This document shows, piece by piece, positions 23,988-31,998 of a stretch of 64,000 bases of DNA. Under the pieces are notes generated by a model. It had not been told where the DNA came from and did not search any database. It saw only the letters and a program-made list of their open reading frames with translations. A program made the translations under genes and the position numbers. Position 1 is the first letter of the stretch. Each line of letters begins with the position of its first letter. Source of the DNA: Chryseobacterium arachidis (lineage in GTDB: Bacteria > Bacteroidota > Bacteroidia > Flavobacteriales > Weeksellaceae). The stretch spans positions 34,990-98,989 of the forward strand of contig NZ_FQUT01000016.1 in NCBI RefSeq assembly GCF_900129245.1, written 5' to 3'.

Positions 23988-25850
23988 TTAACGTCCTAAA
24001 TAGACTAATAAAACGTTAATATCTGCGGGAGAAACTCCACTGATTCTTCCAGCTTGGGCAATCGTTTTTGGTTTTACATTAGACATTTTTTGTTTCGCTT
24101 CCGCAGACAAGCTGGAAATTTTTGTATAATCGAAATCCTCAGGAATTTTAATATTTTCCAAACGATTTAGCTTGGCAACGTTTTCTTTTTCCTTTTCAAT
24201 ATAACCTTTATATTTGATGTTCACTTCAGCCTGTTCTCTAATTTCATCGTCATAAGTAGAAGAAACTTCTTTAATAAAATCAATTTCATCCAGTTTTTCC
24301 AACGTCATATTAGGTCTTGTAAGAATTTGTGCTGCTCTGAAAGCCTGATCAACGGGACTGCTTTCGATTGTTTCTAAAATAGGATTTATAACTCCCGGTT
24401 TTAAAGAAGTTTCCCGTAAAAAGGTTTCAAGTTCTTGACTTTTAGTTACTTTCTCTTCAACTCTCTTTAATCTGTCTTCTTTTGCTAAACCTAAATCAAA
24501 AGCTCTCTTCGTCAATCTGATATCTGCATTATCCTGTCTTAAAAGAAGTCTGTATTCAGCTCGTGAAGTAAACATTCTGTAAGGTTCTTCTGTACCTTTT
24601 GTAATCAAATCGTCTACTAAAACACCGATATACGCTTCGTCTCTATTCAAGATAAATTCGTCTTTTTCGAATACTTTATTATGTGCATTGATCCCTGCAA
24701 TTAATCCTTGTCCGGCTGCTTCTTCATAACCGGTTGTACCGTTTATTTGCCCTGCGAAGTATAAATTATCGATCAATTTTGTTTCTAAAGTATGCTTTAA
24801 TTGAGTAGGAGGGAAGTAGTCATATTCAATAGCATAGCCTGGACGGAATACTTTTACGTTTTCAAATCCCGGAATATGCTTCATTGCTTTGATCTGAACA
24901 TCTTCCGGAAGAGAAGAACTGAATCCGTTTACATAGATTTCTACGGTTTTCCAACCTTCAGGTTCTACGAATAATTGATGTCTGTTTCTCTCTGCAAAAC
25001 GGTTAATTTTATCCTCGATACTTGGACAATATCTAGGTCCTAAACTTTGAATTGTACCATTGAACATCGGACTTCTGTCGAAGCCTTCACGTAGAATATC
25101 ATGTACTGTTTCGTTGGTGTAAACGATGTGGCAGCTTAATTGTTTGGTTAATTTAGGTGTATCTAAATAGCTGAATTTTTGAGGGTTTTCATCTCCTTTT
25201 TGTTCTTCCATTTTAGAATAATCAAGGCTTCTTCCATCTACTCTCGGTGGAGTACCAGTCTTCATTCTTCCTGCTTCAAATCCTAAAGAAACCAATTGTT
25301 CCGTAATCCCAAAAGCTCTCGGTTCGCCCATTCTTCCACCTCCTAATTGTTTGTCTCCAACATGGATCAAACCGTTAAGGAAAGTTCCGTTTGTAAGAAC
25401 TACAGACTTGGATCTTATCTCTATTCCTAATGAAGTCACCACTCCTGCCACCTTACCATTTTCGATAATAAGCTGCTTTACCATGTCCTGAAAGAAATCC
25501 AGGTTGGGTGTATTTTCTAATGCTAAACGCCATTCTTCTGCGAACAGCATTCTGTCATTTTGTGTTCTTGGAGACCACATTGCAGGACCTTTTGAAAGGT
25601 TAAGCATCTTGAATTGTATTGCAGATTTGTCTGCTACAATTCCTGAATATCCTCCCATCGCATCGATCTCTCTTACAATCTGTCCTTTTGCGATTCCGCC
25701 CATCGCGGGGTTGCAGCTCATCTGTCCGATGGTTTGCATATTCATAGTAACGAGCAGCGTTTTTGAACCTAAATTTGCGGCTGCTGCGGCTGCCTCACAA
25801 CCTGCATGGCCAGCGCCTACTACGATTACATCATATATTTCTGAAATCAT
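23988..25850 (-). CDS. mnmG: tRNA uridine-5-carboxymethylaminomethyl modification enzyme MnmG (GidA)
   Basis: A 620-residue FAD-dependent enzyme that, with MnmE, installs the cmnm5 group on U34 of certain tRNAs. The FAD-binding motif VVGAGHAGCEAAAAAA starts at residue 10; CNPAMGGIAKGQIVREIDAMGG (in two parts around residue 47) and the PxYCPSIEDK region (~272-282) are diagnostic, as is the C-terminal helical tail ending SGVSPADINVLLVYL. Length normal. The gene is bracketed by two parS sites. mnmE is not in the window. Confidence 0.97.
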   Translation of the reverse strand: MISEIYDVIVVGAGHAGCEAAAAAANLGSKTLLVTMNMQTIGQMSCNPAMGGIAKGQIVREIDAMGGYSGIVADKSAIQFKMLNLSKGPAMWSPRTQNDRMLFAEEWRLALENTPNLDFFQDMVKQLIIENGKVAGVVTSLGIEIRSKSVVLTNGTFLNGLIHVGDKQLGGGRMGEPRAFGITEQLVSLGFEAGRMKTGTPPRVDGRSLDYSKMEEQKGDENPQKFSYLDTPKLTKQLSCHIVYTNETVHDILREGFDRSPMFNGTIQSLGPRYCPSIEDKINRFAERNRHQLFVEPEGWKTVEIYVNGFSSSLPEDVQIKAMKHIPGFENVKVFRPGYAIEYDYFPPTQLKHTLETKLIDNLYFAGQINGTTGYEEAAGQGLIAGINAHNKVFEKDEFILNRDEAYIGVLVDDLITKGTEEPYRMFTSRAEYRLLLRQDNADIRLTKRAFDLGLAKEDRLKRVEEKVTKSQELETFLRETSLKPGVINPILETIESSPVDQAFRAAQILTRPNMTLEKLDEIDFIKEVSSTYDDEIREQAEVNIKYKGYIEKEKENVAKLNRLENIKIPEDFDYTKISSLSAEAKQKMSNVKPKTIAQAGRISGVSPADINVLLVYLGR

Positions 25851-25886
25851 CTTTTATTGCTTGTTTTAAGCCTTAATTTTTAATTT

Positions 25887-25922
25887 AATTTACAAATGTT
25901 TCACGTGAAACATTTGTAAATT
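25887..25922. promoter_or_regulatory. parS centromere site 2 within a 36-bp perfect palindrome
   Basis: TGTTTCACGTGAAACA at 25897-25912 is a second perfect parS core, 46 bp upstream of the mnmG start codon. Here the dyad continues 10 bp further on each side, giving a 36-bp perfect palindrome. It may overlap the mnmG promoter, so ParB binding could also influence mnmG transcription. Confidence 0.92.
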
Positions 25923-25955
25923 TTATAGTCTAAAATCTCTTTTATTGTGCTTTAC

Positions 25956-26042
25956 TTAGCCCCGATCGCAGCATTTGTTTGAGCTCGTTTTCTTTTTTAA
26001 AAAGAAAACAGCGAGTGCGGAGAGCGGGAAATAGCTCTAAAA
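25956..26042. repeat. Structured intergenic element
   Basis: Non-coding segment with an 11-bp stem GTTTTCTTTTT / AAAAAGAAAAC around one base (25987-26009), flanked by TTAGCCCCGATCGCAGC on the left and GCGGAGAGCGGGAAATAGCT on the right. From memory, CCCGAT...AGCGGGAAATAGCT-type sequences recur between genes in Chryseobacterium relatives; this is recollection and not a search result. It lies between ybeY and the mnmG-proximal parS. Confidence 0.4.
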
Positions 26043-26105
26043 AAAAATAGAGATTTAGAGGTTTTGAAATGTAATAATTTCTCTGTCTCTGAATCTCCAA
26101 TTTCT

Positions 26106-26513
26106 TTATCTGTATTTTGCTAAATAATGATCTTCTTTACTTCGCATCAACTTTTCTTCTTCCTCGGTTTTATCTTTGTAACCTGAGAGGTGAAGAATGC
26201 CGTGGGCTAAAACCCGCCTTAGTTCTTCTTCATATTCTCGGGATAGAGTAGAAGCGTTATCGGAAATCCGCTGCAAAGATACGAAAATCTCTCCGCTTAT
26301 AGTCTTTCCTTTTACATAGTCGAAAGTGATGATATCTGTATAGTAATCATGCTGTAAATAATCCTGATTTACCTTCAGTAAATATTCGTCGTCGCAGAAA
26401 ATATAATTGATTTCGCCTAACTTTTTTTCTTCTGAAAGAATAATGTCTTCCAGCCATTTTTTGTACTCTGTATTTACCGTTTCAGGTAAGTTTTCGTAAA
26501 AGAACTGTATCAT
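26106..26513 (-). CDS. ybeY: Endoribonuclease YbeY (rRNA maturation factor)
   Basis: A 135-residue member of the UPF0054/YbeY family, involved in 16S rRNA 3' processing and ribosome quality control. The family metal-site motif appears as HGILHLSGYKDKTEEEE (His104, His108). The third histidine of the classical HGxLHLxGYDH pattern is not at its usual place (GYKD), as I recall for other Bacteroidota members. It is 7 bp after the patatin-like gene and probably part of the same operon. Confidence 0.92.
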   Translation of the reverse strand: MIQFFYENLPETVNTEYKKWLEDIILSEEKKLGEINYIFCDDEYLLKVNQDYLQHDYYTDIITFDYVKGKTISGEIFVSLQRISDNASTLSREYEEELRRVLAHGILHLSGYKDKTEEEEKLMRSKEDHYLAKYR

Positions 26514-26520
26514 ATTTTTA

Positions 26521-28680
26521 TTAAAACCAGTGTCCTAAAATTACACTGAATATACCTTTTTGATCATTTTTAAGTGAATGGCTGAAGTTTATTTTTATCT
26601 GCCCGAAAGGAGATTTGTAACCAGCCGTTACTCCAACGGAGCTATAATTTAACTTAGCTGCATCTTCGAAAGTTATATCATCCGATAGATTTGCGAAAGA
26701 AAAATTTCCGCTTAAGAAATAATTTTTATTGAATTTAAACTGCACATCGTTGGAAACCAAAATTACATTATTGGTATTAAGCTGCCCAAAATAAAATCCG
26801 GAGAAACTTCTGAAGTTAACAATATTCTGTTCGAAAATTCCTCCTAATCTATACTGATAAAATTTATGAAGATTTTCTCCCAGTGTAATCCCCCCATACA
26901 AATTCAAGCGATAGGCAAATTGTTTGGTAAGTGGGATATTGATTCTAATATCTGCTTTTATCTGAACTAATCTTTTATCAACTTCAGATTTCAGAAGATC
27001 TATAACTTTACCTTCTGCGTTAATATAAATCCCGCGGGTAGGGAAGTCTTTATCGTTTTGGGTATCACTCTTTAAAAATGCATACGGATTCAGAAATCGA
27101 TTAGACTGCTTGTTAATACCGTTGATCTCGGCTTGGAAATAATCGTGGCTAATTCCGCCTCCTATGGCAAATTTATCCCTCCATACAGATTGAATATAAG
27201 CTTCATTACGCAACCATTCCCATTTTGCAGTTTCATTGTTGTTGATGTCTTTTAAATTAAAGCTCATTCCGGATGAATAAATTCCGAATCCAGGAATATA
27301 TCCGTTATCAATAAAATAGTTTAAATAGTATCTTGGCTTGTCTCCAACAATAACATCTAAAGAAAGATTTGAATTTTTGAAAAGCAATCTTTTTGCAGAA
27401 TAATTGATCAATAATCCTGTCTTAAAGATCTCGTCATAATGCAATCCAAATTTTAGGAAATGCCGGGTATCATCTTCCGTTACGTATAACTTTAGATAAT
27501 TGGATTCGTTTTCTGAAATTATATCGTAGTTGATGAATTTATAATTGTTCGTAGCAACAAGTTTGTCAATTTTTTTATTGATGCTTCCATAGGTTTGAAG
27601 AGAGGGAAGGCGCAGTGCCATTTTCCCGAGAACGTAGTTTTTCCCGTAAATTCTGCTTCCTTCTATAGAAATACTGTCAATCTTATATACGTTCGAATAA
27701 ATCGGATTAATTTGCTGTCTGAGACGGTCAAAAGGACGCTTTGGAAGTTCGTTGAGAATATCTGCATATTTCAGACCTTCTACGTAGCCGCTGTCGAGGA
27801 TTTTTTTCTTATCGTCATAGCTTGTAGCCGTCATTCCTTTCAGATTAGGCTTGATATTAATATCTGTATATCTATATTGTCTTCGGGTATCTTTTTTAAT
27901 TCCGAAATCAATAACCTGGTTTAAAATGCTGATGATATTATTTAAGTCTTCTCTTTTAGAAAGATCCTGATTAAGATCCACACCGATCACAATATCTATT
28001 CCTTTATCTTTTAATGGTTTTGAAGGATAATTTACAGACATGGCGCCGTCTATGTAAATGCTGTCGCCAATTTTCACAGGATCGATGAGCGAAGGAAAGG
28101 CAGAACTTGCCATAATGGATTGTACCAAATCTCCTTTCTCAAAGATCTCCATATTGCCACTTTCAAGATTGGTCGCTACGCACATGAAAGGAATCGGTAG
28201 CTTTGAAAAATCATCAATATTCGAAACGTTCTTGAAAAGTTCTTTTAATAAATAAACATTTTTCTGTCCGGAACTGATGGAAGAGGGCAGGGTAATTTTA
28301 CCGTTTTTTAAAGGAATAGAAAAAAGATATTTATCGACTGATTTATTGTAAAAAGATGTTTCCTGACGTTTTGCCTTCGGATCCATAATTAATGAATAGA
28401 AATCTGTATCCATTACAATCTTTTCAATTTCCTTTCCGGAATATCCAGACGCATACAAACCGCCGACAATGGCCCCCATGCTGGTTCCTGCTATATAATC
28501 TACTTTTACTCCTAAAGAATCTAATACTTTAAGGACTCCGACATGAGAAAATCCTTTAGCTCCGCCACCTGCAAGCGAAAGTCCGATTCTTGGATTTTTA
28601 GGAATCACCAGATCTTTTTTCACCTGAGAATGGATCAGTAATAATTGAAATACAAACAAAATCAGCAGGAGCTTTCTCAT
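26521..28680 (-). CDS. Patatin-like phospholipase with C-terminal BamA-like barrel
   Basis: A 719-residue outer-membrane protein with a signal peptide (LLLILFVFQLLLIHSQ). The patatin lipase domain (~25-300) has the oxyanion loop LAGGGAKG (~36-43), the nucleophile motif GTSMG (~65) and the catalytic Asp in YIDGAMSVNYP (~213). After a POTRA-like linker (~330-400) the rest is beta-barrel-like as in Omp85/BamA proteins. This RssA-barrel fusion (PlpD-like type V autotransporter architecture) should place phospholipase A1 activity at the outer membrane. It follows murF-alr by 4 bp. Confidence 0.9.
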   Translation of the reverse strand: MRKLLLILFVFQLLLIHSQVKKDLVIPKNPRIGLSLAGGGAKGFSHVGVLKVLDSLGVKVDYIAGTSMGAIVGGLYASGYSGKEIEKIVMDTDFYSLIMDPKAKRQETSFYNKSVDKYLFSIPLKNGKITLPSSISSGQKNVYLLKELFKNVSNIDDFSKLPIPFMCVATNLESGNMEIFEKGDLVQSIMASSAFPSLIDPVKIGDSIYIDGAMSVNYPSKPLKDKGIDIVIGVDLNQDLSKREDLNNIISILNQVIDFGIKKDTRRQYRYTDINIKPNLKGMTATSYDDKKKILDSGYVEGLKYADILNELPKRPFDRLRQQINPIYSNVYKIDSISIEGSRIYGKNYVLGKMALRLPSLQTYGSINKKIDKLVATNNYKFINYDIISENESNYLKLYVTEDDTRHFLKFGLHYDEIFKTGLLINYSAKRLLFKNSNLSLDVIVGDKPRYYLNYFIDNGYIPGFGIYSSGMSFNLKDINNNETAKWEWLRNEAYIQSVWRDKFAIGGGISHDYFQAEINGINKQSNRFLNPYAFLKSDTQNDKDFPTRGIYINAEGKVIDLLKSEVDKRLVQIKADIRINIPLTKQFAYRLNLYGGITLGENLHKFYQYRLGGIFEQNIVNFRSFSGFYFGQLNTNNVILVSNDVQFKFNKNYFLSGNFSFANLSDDITFEDAAKLNYSSVGVTAGYKSPFGQIKINFSHSLKNDQKGIFSVILGHWF

Positions 28681-28684
28681 AGGC

Positions 28685-31132
28685 TTAATCTTTTACATAA
28701 ATCCGTTTCACTCGTGGCGAAATAGAGGTTAGAACTTCATAGGTTATCGTTTTGCAGTAAGCTGCGAATTCTTTCAGGCTTGGGTAAGCATTAAAAACAG
28801 TTACTGTATCGCCTTCTTTTACATTGGGAATGTGATCTATATTAATCATCATCATATCCATGCAAATGCTTCCGACAATTGGGGCGAGGGTTTTATTAAC
28901 ACCAACATTGCCAACCTGATTTCCGATCAGTCTTGGAATTCCGTCTGCATATCCAACGGGAATGGTAGCTATTTTTGTATTATGATCTGCTTTAAATCTT
29001 CGGCTGTAACCGACAGATTCTCCGTTTTCTACCAAAGATATCTGTGAGATTACAGTTTTAAAGCTTACCACAGAACGTAACTGTTTTTGTATTTCACTAT
29101 TTGGTGATTCTCCCAGCATTCCGATGCCGATTCTCACCATATCATACTGATGATCGGTATAGCTTGTAATTCCCGAGGAATTTAAAATATGGCGGATAGG
29201 AGTGTAACCTAATTTTTCAATCAAATAATTTGAGTTTTTTTCAAATGTTTCCAGCTGGTTTAAAGTAAATTCTTTTTCTTCCGGTATATCTGAAGACGAA
29301 AGATGGCTGAAAATACTTTGAACTTTTACATTAATCGTGTTTAAAGTTTCGCTCAATTGATCTAATTCAAAACCTTTGAAACCAAGACGATGCATTCCTG
29401 TCTCCAATTTGATATGGATAGGATATTTTTTGTCATAGCCAGATTTCTGAACAGCTTCATAAAATAATTCTAAGACTCTGAAACTGTAAATTTCCGGTTC
29501 CAAATTATATTCAATTACGGTTTCATAGCTGTGTTGTTCAGGATTCATCACAACAATAGGAACAGTGATTCCTTTTTTTCTAAGCTCAACCCCTTCATCC
29601 ACAAAAGCAACGCCCAAATAATCAATATGATGATGTTGCAGAAATTCTGAAATCTCATAACTGCCTAAACCATAAGAATTTGCTTTTACCATCGCCATCA
29701 TTTTTGTACTAGGTTTCAGCAAAGATTTATGATAATTGATGTTATGAAGGATTGCGTTGAGATTGATTTCTAAAACTGTATCATGCTTTCTCAGTTCAAG
29801 TAAATCTTTCAATTTTTCAATCTCGAATTTTCTTGCACCTTTTAATAATATAATCTGATTTTCGAGTTCAGTAAGATGTTTACTTTCAATTAATTCCTGA
29901 GTATTAATAAAAGTAAAAGTTTTAGCTTTAAATAATTCACTAAACTTTGATATTTCATTACCAATTAAGAAAACAGAATCAAATTTTTGTTCGTTCACTA
30001 AATCCGAAACTTCTTCATACAATTCTTTTGAATTTGAATTGACACCGACAATATCTGTTAAAACCAAAGATTTCTTTGGTTTGTTATATTCGTTCAAAAA
30101 TTGAAGGGCAGTTTTCAAAGAATCGAGGTCGAGATTGAAAGAATCGTTAATCACAATATTGCTCTTAATTCCTTCGATCGCTTCTAGCCTCATTTCAACG
30201 GCCTTCAGAGCGTTGATTTTTTCGACGATCTTTTTATTTTCGACTCCTAACTCCTTTAAGACTGTTATAAGCGCCAAAGCATTGGTTAACGTCGCTTCGT
30301 CTCTCTGATGAACAGGAAAAGAGATATTTTCGTCGAAATATTGTACAACAACGTCTTCGTTTTTAGAAATGTTATTTTTAAAGAAAACTTTATTGTTATT
30401 TTTAAATCCGTAAGAGATTAATTTTTTATCGGAATATAAATTTTTAATTTTTTCATCAACCACAGAATTGTCACCATTATAAATCACAACTTCCGAATCT
30501 TTGAACAATTTGATTTTTTCGTCAATCAATTCTTCTTCCGATTTGAAATTAGCAAGGTGCGCGGTTCCCATGTGAGTCAATAAACCAATTTGAGGATGGA
30601 AAATAGCTGATAGTTTATCCATTTCGTCCGGTTTGGAAATTCCGACTTCAAAAATTCCAAGTTCGTGAGAATTATTTATTTGAAGCAAAGAAAGCGGAAG
30701 TCCAATCTGTGAATTGAAGCTTTTCGGGCTTTTTACGGTCGGTAACTCGTTCCAAAGACATTGATACAACCATTCTTTTAAAATCGTTTTTCCGTTACTT
30801 CCTGTAATTCCTATCGATTTTAAATGAGAATTTTCGAAATGATGTTTGGCTAATTTTTGAAGAAAGTCTACAGAATTCTCAACAATAATCCACGTTATAT
30901 TTTCAAACTGCGGATAATGATGTTCGGAAATAATGATATTTATCCCTCTGTCAATCGCAGCTTCAATGAATTTTTCACCAGAATTTTTATGGGTATTGAT
31001 GGCAATAAAAGCTGTATTTTTGGTAGAATAAATAATCCTGCTGTCGAAAGCTATATTTTTAATCAATAATTCTTTCTCTCCAATGATTTTTGCATTGGTG
31101 ATCTCTGCGATTTGTTGTGCTGTATAATTCAT
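28685..31132 (-). CDS. Bifunctional UDP-MurNAc-tripeptide:D-Ala-D-Ala ligase / alanine racemase
   Basis: An 815-residue fusion known in Bacteroidetes. Residues ~1-450 form MurF, which adds D-Ala-D-Ala to the peptidoglycan precursor: substrate-binding domain, then the ATP-binding loop ITGSNGKTILKEW (~108). Residues ~455-815 form PLP-dependent alanine racemase: MAMVKANSYGLG carries the PLP lysine (~477), VGYSRRF (~713) the region of the second catalytic base, and GSICMDMMMINI (~766) the conserved C-terminal barrel strand. One polypeptide thus makes D-Ala and uses its dipeptide. It leads the operon containing the patatin-like gene and ybeY. Confidence 0.95.
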   Translation of the reverse strand: MNYTAQQIAEITNAKIIGEKELLIKNIAFDSRIIYSTKNTAFIAINTHKNSGEKFIEAAIDRGINIIISEHHYPQFENITWIIVENSVDFLQKLAKHHFENSHLKSIGITGSNGKTILKEWLYQCLWNELPTVKSPKSFNSQIGLPLSLLQINNSHELGIFEVGISKPDEMDKLSAIFHPQIGLLTHMGTAHLANFKSEEELIDEKIKLFKDSEVVIYNGDNSVVDEKIKNLYSDKKLISYGFKNNNKVFFKNNISKNEDVVVQYFDENISFPVHQRDEATLTNALALITVLKELGVENKKIVEKINALKAVEMRLEAIEGIKSNIVINDSFNLDLDSLKTALQFLNEYNKPKKSLVLTDIVGVNSNSKELYEEVSDLVNEQKFDSVFLIGNEISKFSELFKAKTFTFINTQELIESKHLTELENQIILLKGARKFEIEKLKDLLELRKHDTVLEINLNAILHNINYHKSLLKPSTKMMAMVKANSYGLGSYEISEFLQHHHIDYLGVAFVDEGVELRKKGITVPIVVMNPEQHSYETVIEYNLEPEIYSFRVLELFYEAVQKSGYDKKYPIHIKLETGMHRLGFKGFELDQLSETLNTINVKVQSIFSHLSSSDIPEEKEFTLNQLETFEKNSNYLIEKLGYTPIRHILNSSGITSYTDHQYDMVRIGIGMLGESPNSEIQKQLRSVVSFKTVISQISLVENGESVGYSRRFKADHNTKIATIPVGYADGIPRLIGNQVGNVGVNKTLAPIVGSICMDMMMINIDHIPNVKEGDTVTVFNAYPSLKEFAAYCKTITYEVLTSISPRVKRIYVKD

Positions 31133-31346
31133 TGGTGCCCTTTCTGCTTGCTATTCTTATTTTAATTTTTAGATTATAGCAAAGGCACAAAACTTTTATA
31201 GACTATTTTTTTAAGGTGTAAGAAAAAAATCAATAAATATTTAATTCCTGCATCTTAATGGTTTTGTGAAAAATTGTGTCTTTGCGTGTAACCAAAATAT
31301 ATTTGAATTAAATGTAACTTAAAAATTTAATTCTAGCCTAATTTAA
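31133..31346. other. Gene-free stretch upstream of murF-alr
   Basis: AT-rich spacer between tdk and murF-alr. It holds sequence such as GCAAAGGCACAAAACTTTT and TTGTGTCTTTGCGTG, an imperfect inverted relationship typical of the degenerate intergenic repeats in this window. No convincing ORF or promoter box stands out. Confidence 0.3.
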
Positions 31347-31937
31347 TTATTTTTTCTTCTTCAAAAGTACTTCATCGATAAAAACACGACGGCTTACTGC
31401 TTCGTAGCTTTCCGTTTCACCCAATTCTACCAGATTGTCTCCCTGAGAAATTCTCATGGAATAATTCGCTAGATTTCCGGTTCTTTTACAGATGGCATGG
31501 ACTTTCGTAACATATTCTGCAGTAGCCATGAGATTGGGCATCGGGCCAAAAGGTCTTCCTAAAAAGTCCATATCAAGACCTGCAATCACAACTCTGATTC
31601 CGCTGTTTGCGATTTGGTTGGTTATATCTACAATGCTTTCGTCAAAAAACTGCGCTTCATCAATTCCCACCACATCACAGTTGGAGGCCAGTAAAAGAAT
31701 TTCACTCGGATTTTCTACGGCGGTACTTCTAATCTTGTTTTGATTATGAGATACCACATCTTCATCCGAATATCTTGTATCCAGTTTTGGTTTAAAAATT
31801 TCCACGTTTTGCCCCGCCATTTCTGCTCTTCTCAGCCTTCGGATCAACTCTTCGGTTTTTCCGGAAAACATTGAGCCACAAATAACTTCCATCCAACCAC
31901 TTTGTTTGGAATGATTAATTGTATTTTCTAAAAACAT
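31347..31937 (-). CDS. tdk: Thymidine kinase
   Basis: A 196-residue type II thymidine kinase of the dNTP salvage pathway. The P-loop GSMFSGKTEELIRRL is at ~21-35; the DEAQFFDES motif (~95-103) and the GLDMDFLGRPFGPMPNLMA lasso region (~120-138) are conserved. In the C-terminal zinc region only one cysteine (HAICKRTGN) is seen; the other usual cysteines are replaced (for example by Ser in YEAVSRRVF), so structural zinc is probably not bound. Divergent from the next gene. Confidence 0.94.
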   Translation of the reverse strand: MFLENTINHSKQSGWMEVICGSMFSGKTEELIRRLRRAEMAGQNVEIFKPKLDTRYSDEDVVSHNQNKIRSTAVENPSEILLLASNCDVVGIDEAQFFDESIVDITNQIANSGIRVVIAGLDMDFLGRPFGPMPNLMATAEYVTKVHAICKRTGNLANYSMRISQGDNLVELGETESYEAVSRRVFIDEVLLKKKK

Positions 31938-31966
31938 TTGTTAAATTAGCCGTATATTTTTAAGAT

Positions 31967-31974
31967 CAAAAGTA
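31967..31974 (-). promoter_or_regulatory. -7 box of tdk
   Basis: Minus-strand TACTTTTG fits TANNTTTG, 29 bp before the tdk start codon in the divergent tdk/repeat-protein spacer; no well-spaced TTG was found. Confidence 0.45.
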
Positions 31975-31998
31975 AGCAATTTTAACAAGATTCTTATT

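Noticed and set aside
23988..25850. Proximity of mnmG taken as evidence for oriC
   Set aside because: mnmG lies near the origin in some phyla, but the ybeY-mnmG grouping is found in flavobacteria for other reasons; only the parS and DnaA-box evidence was used.
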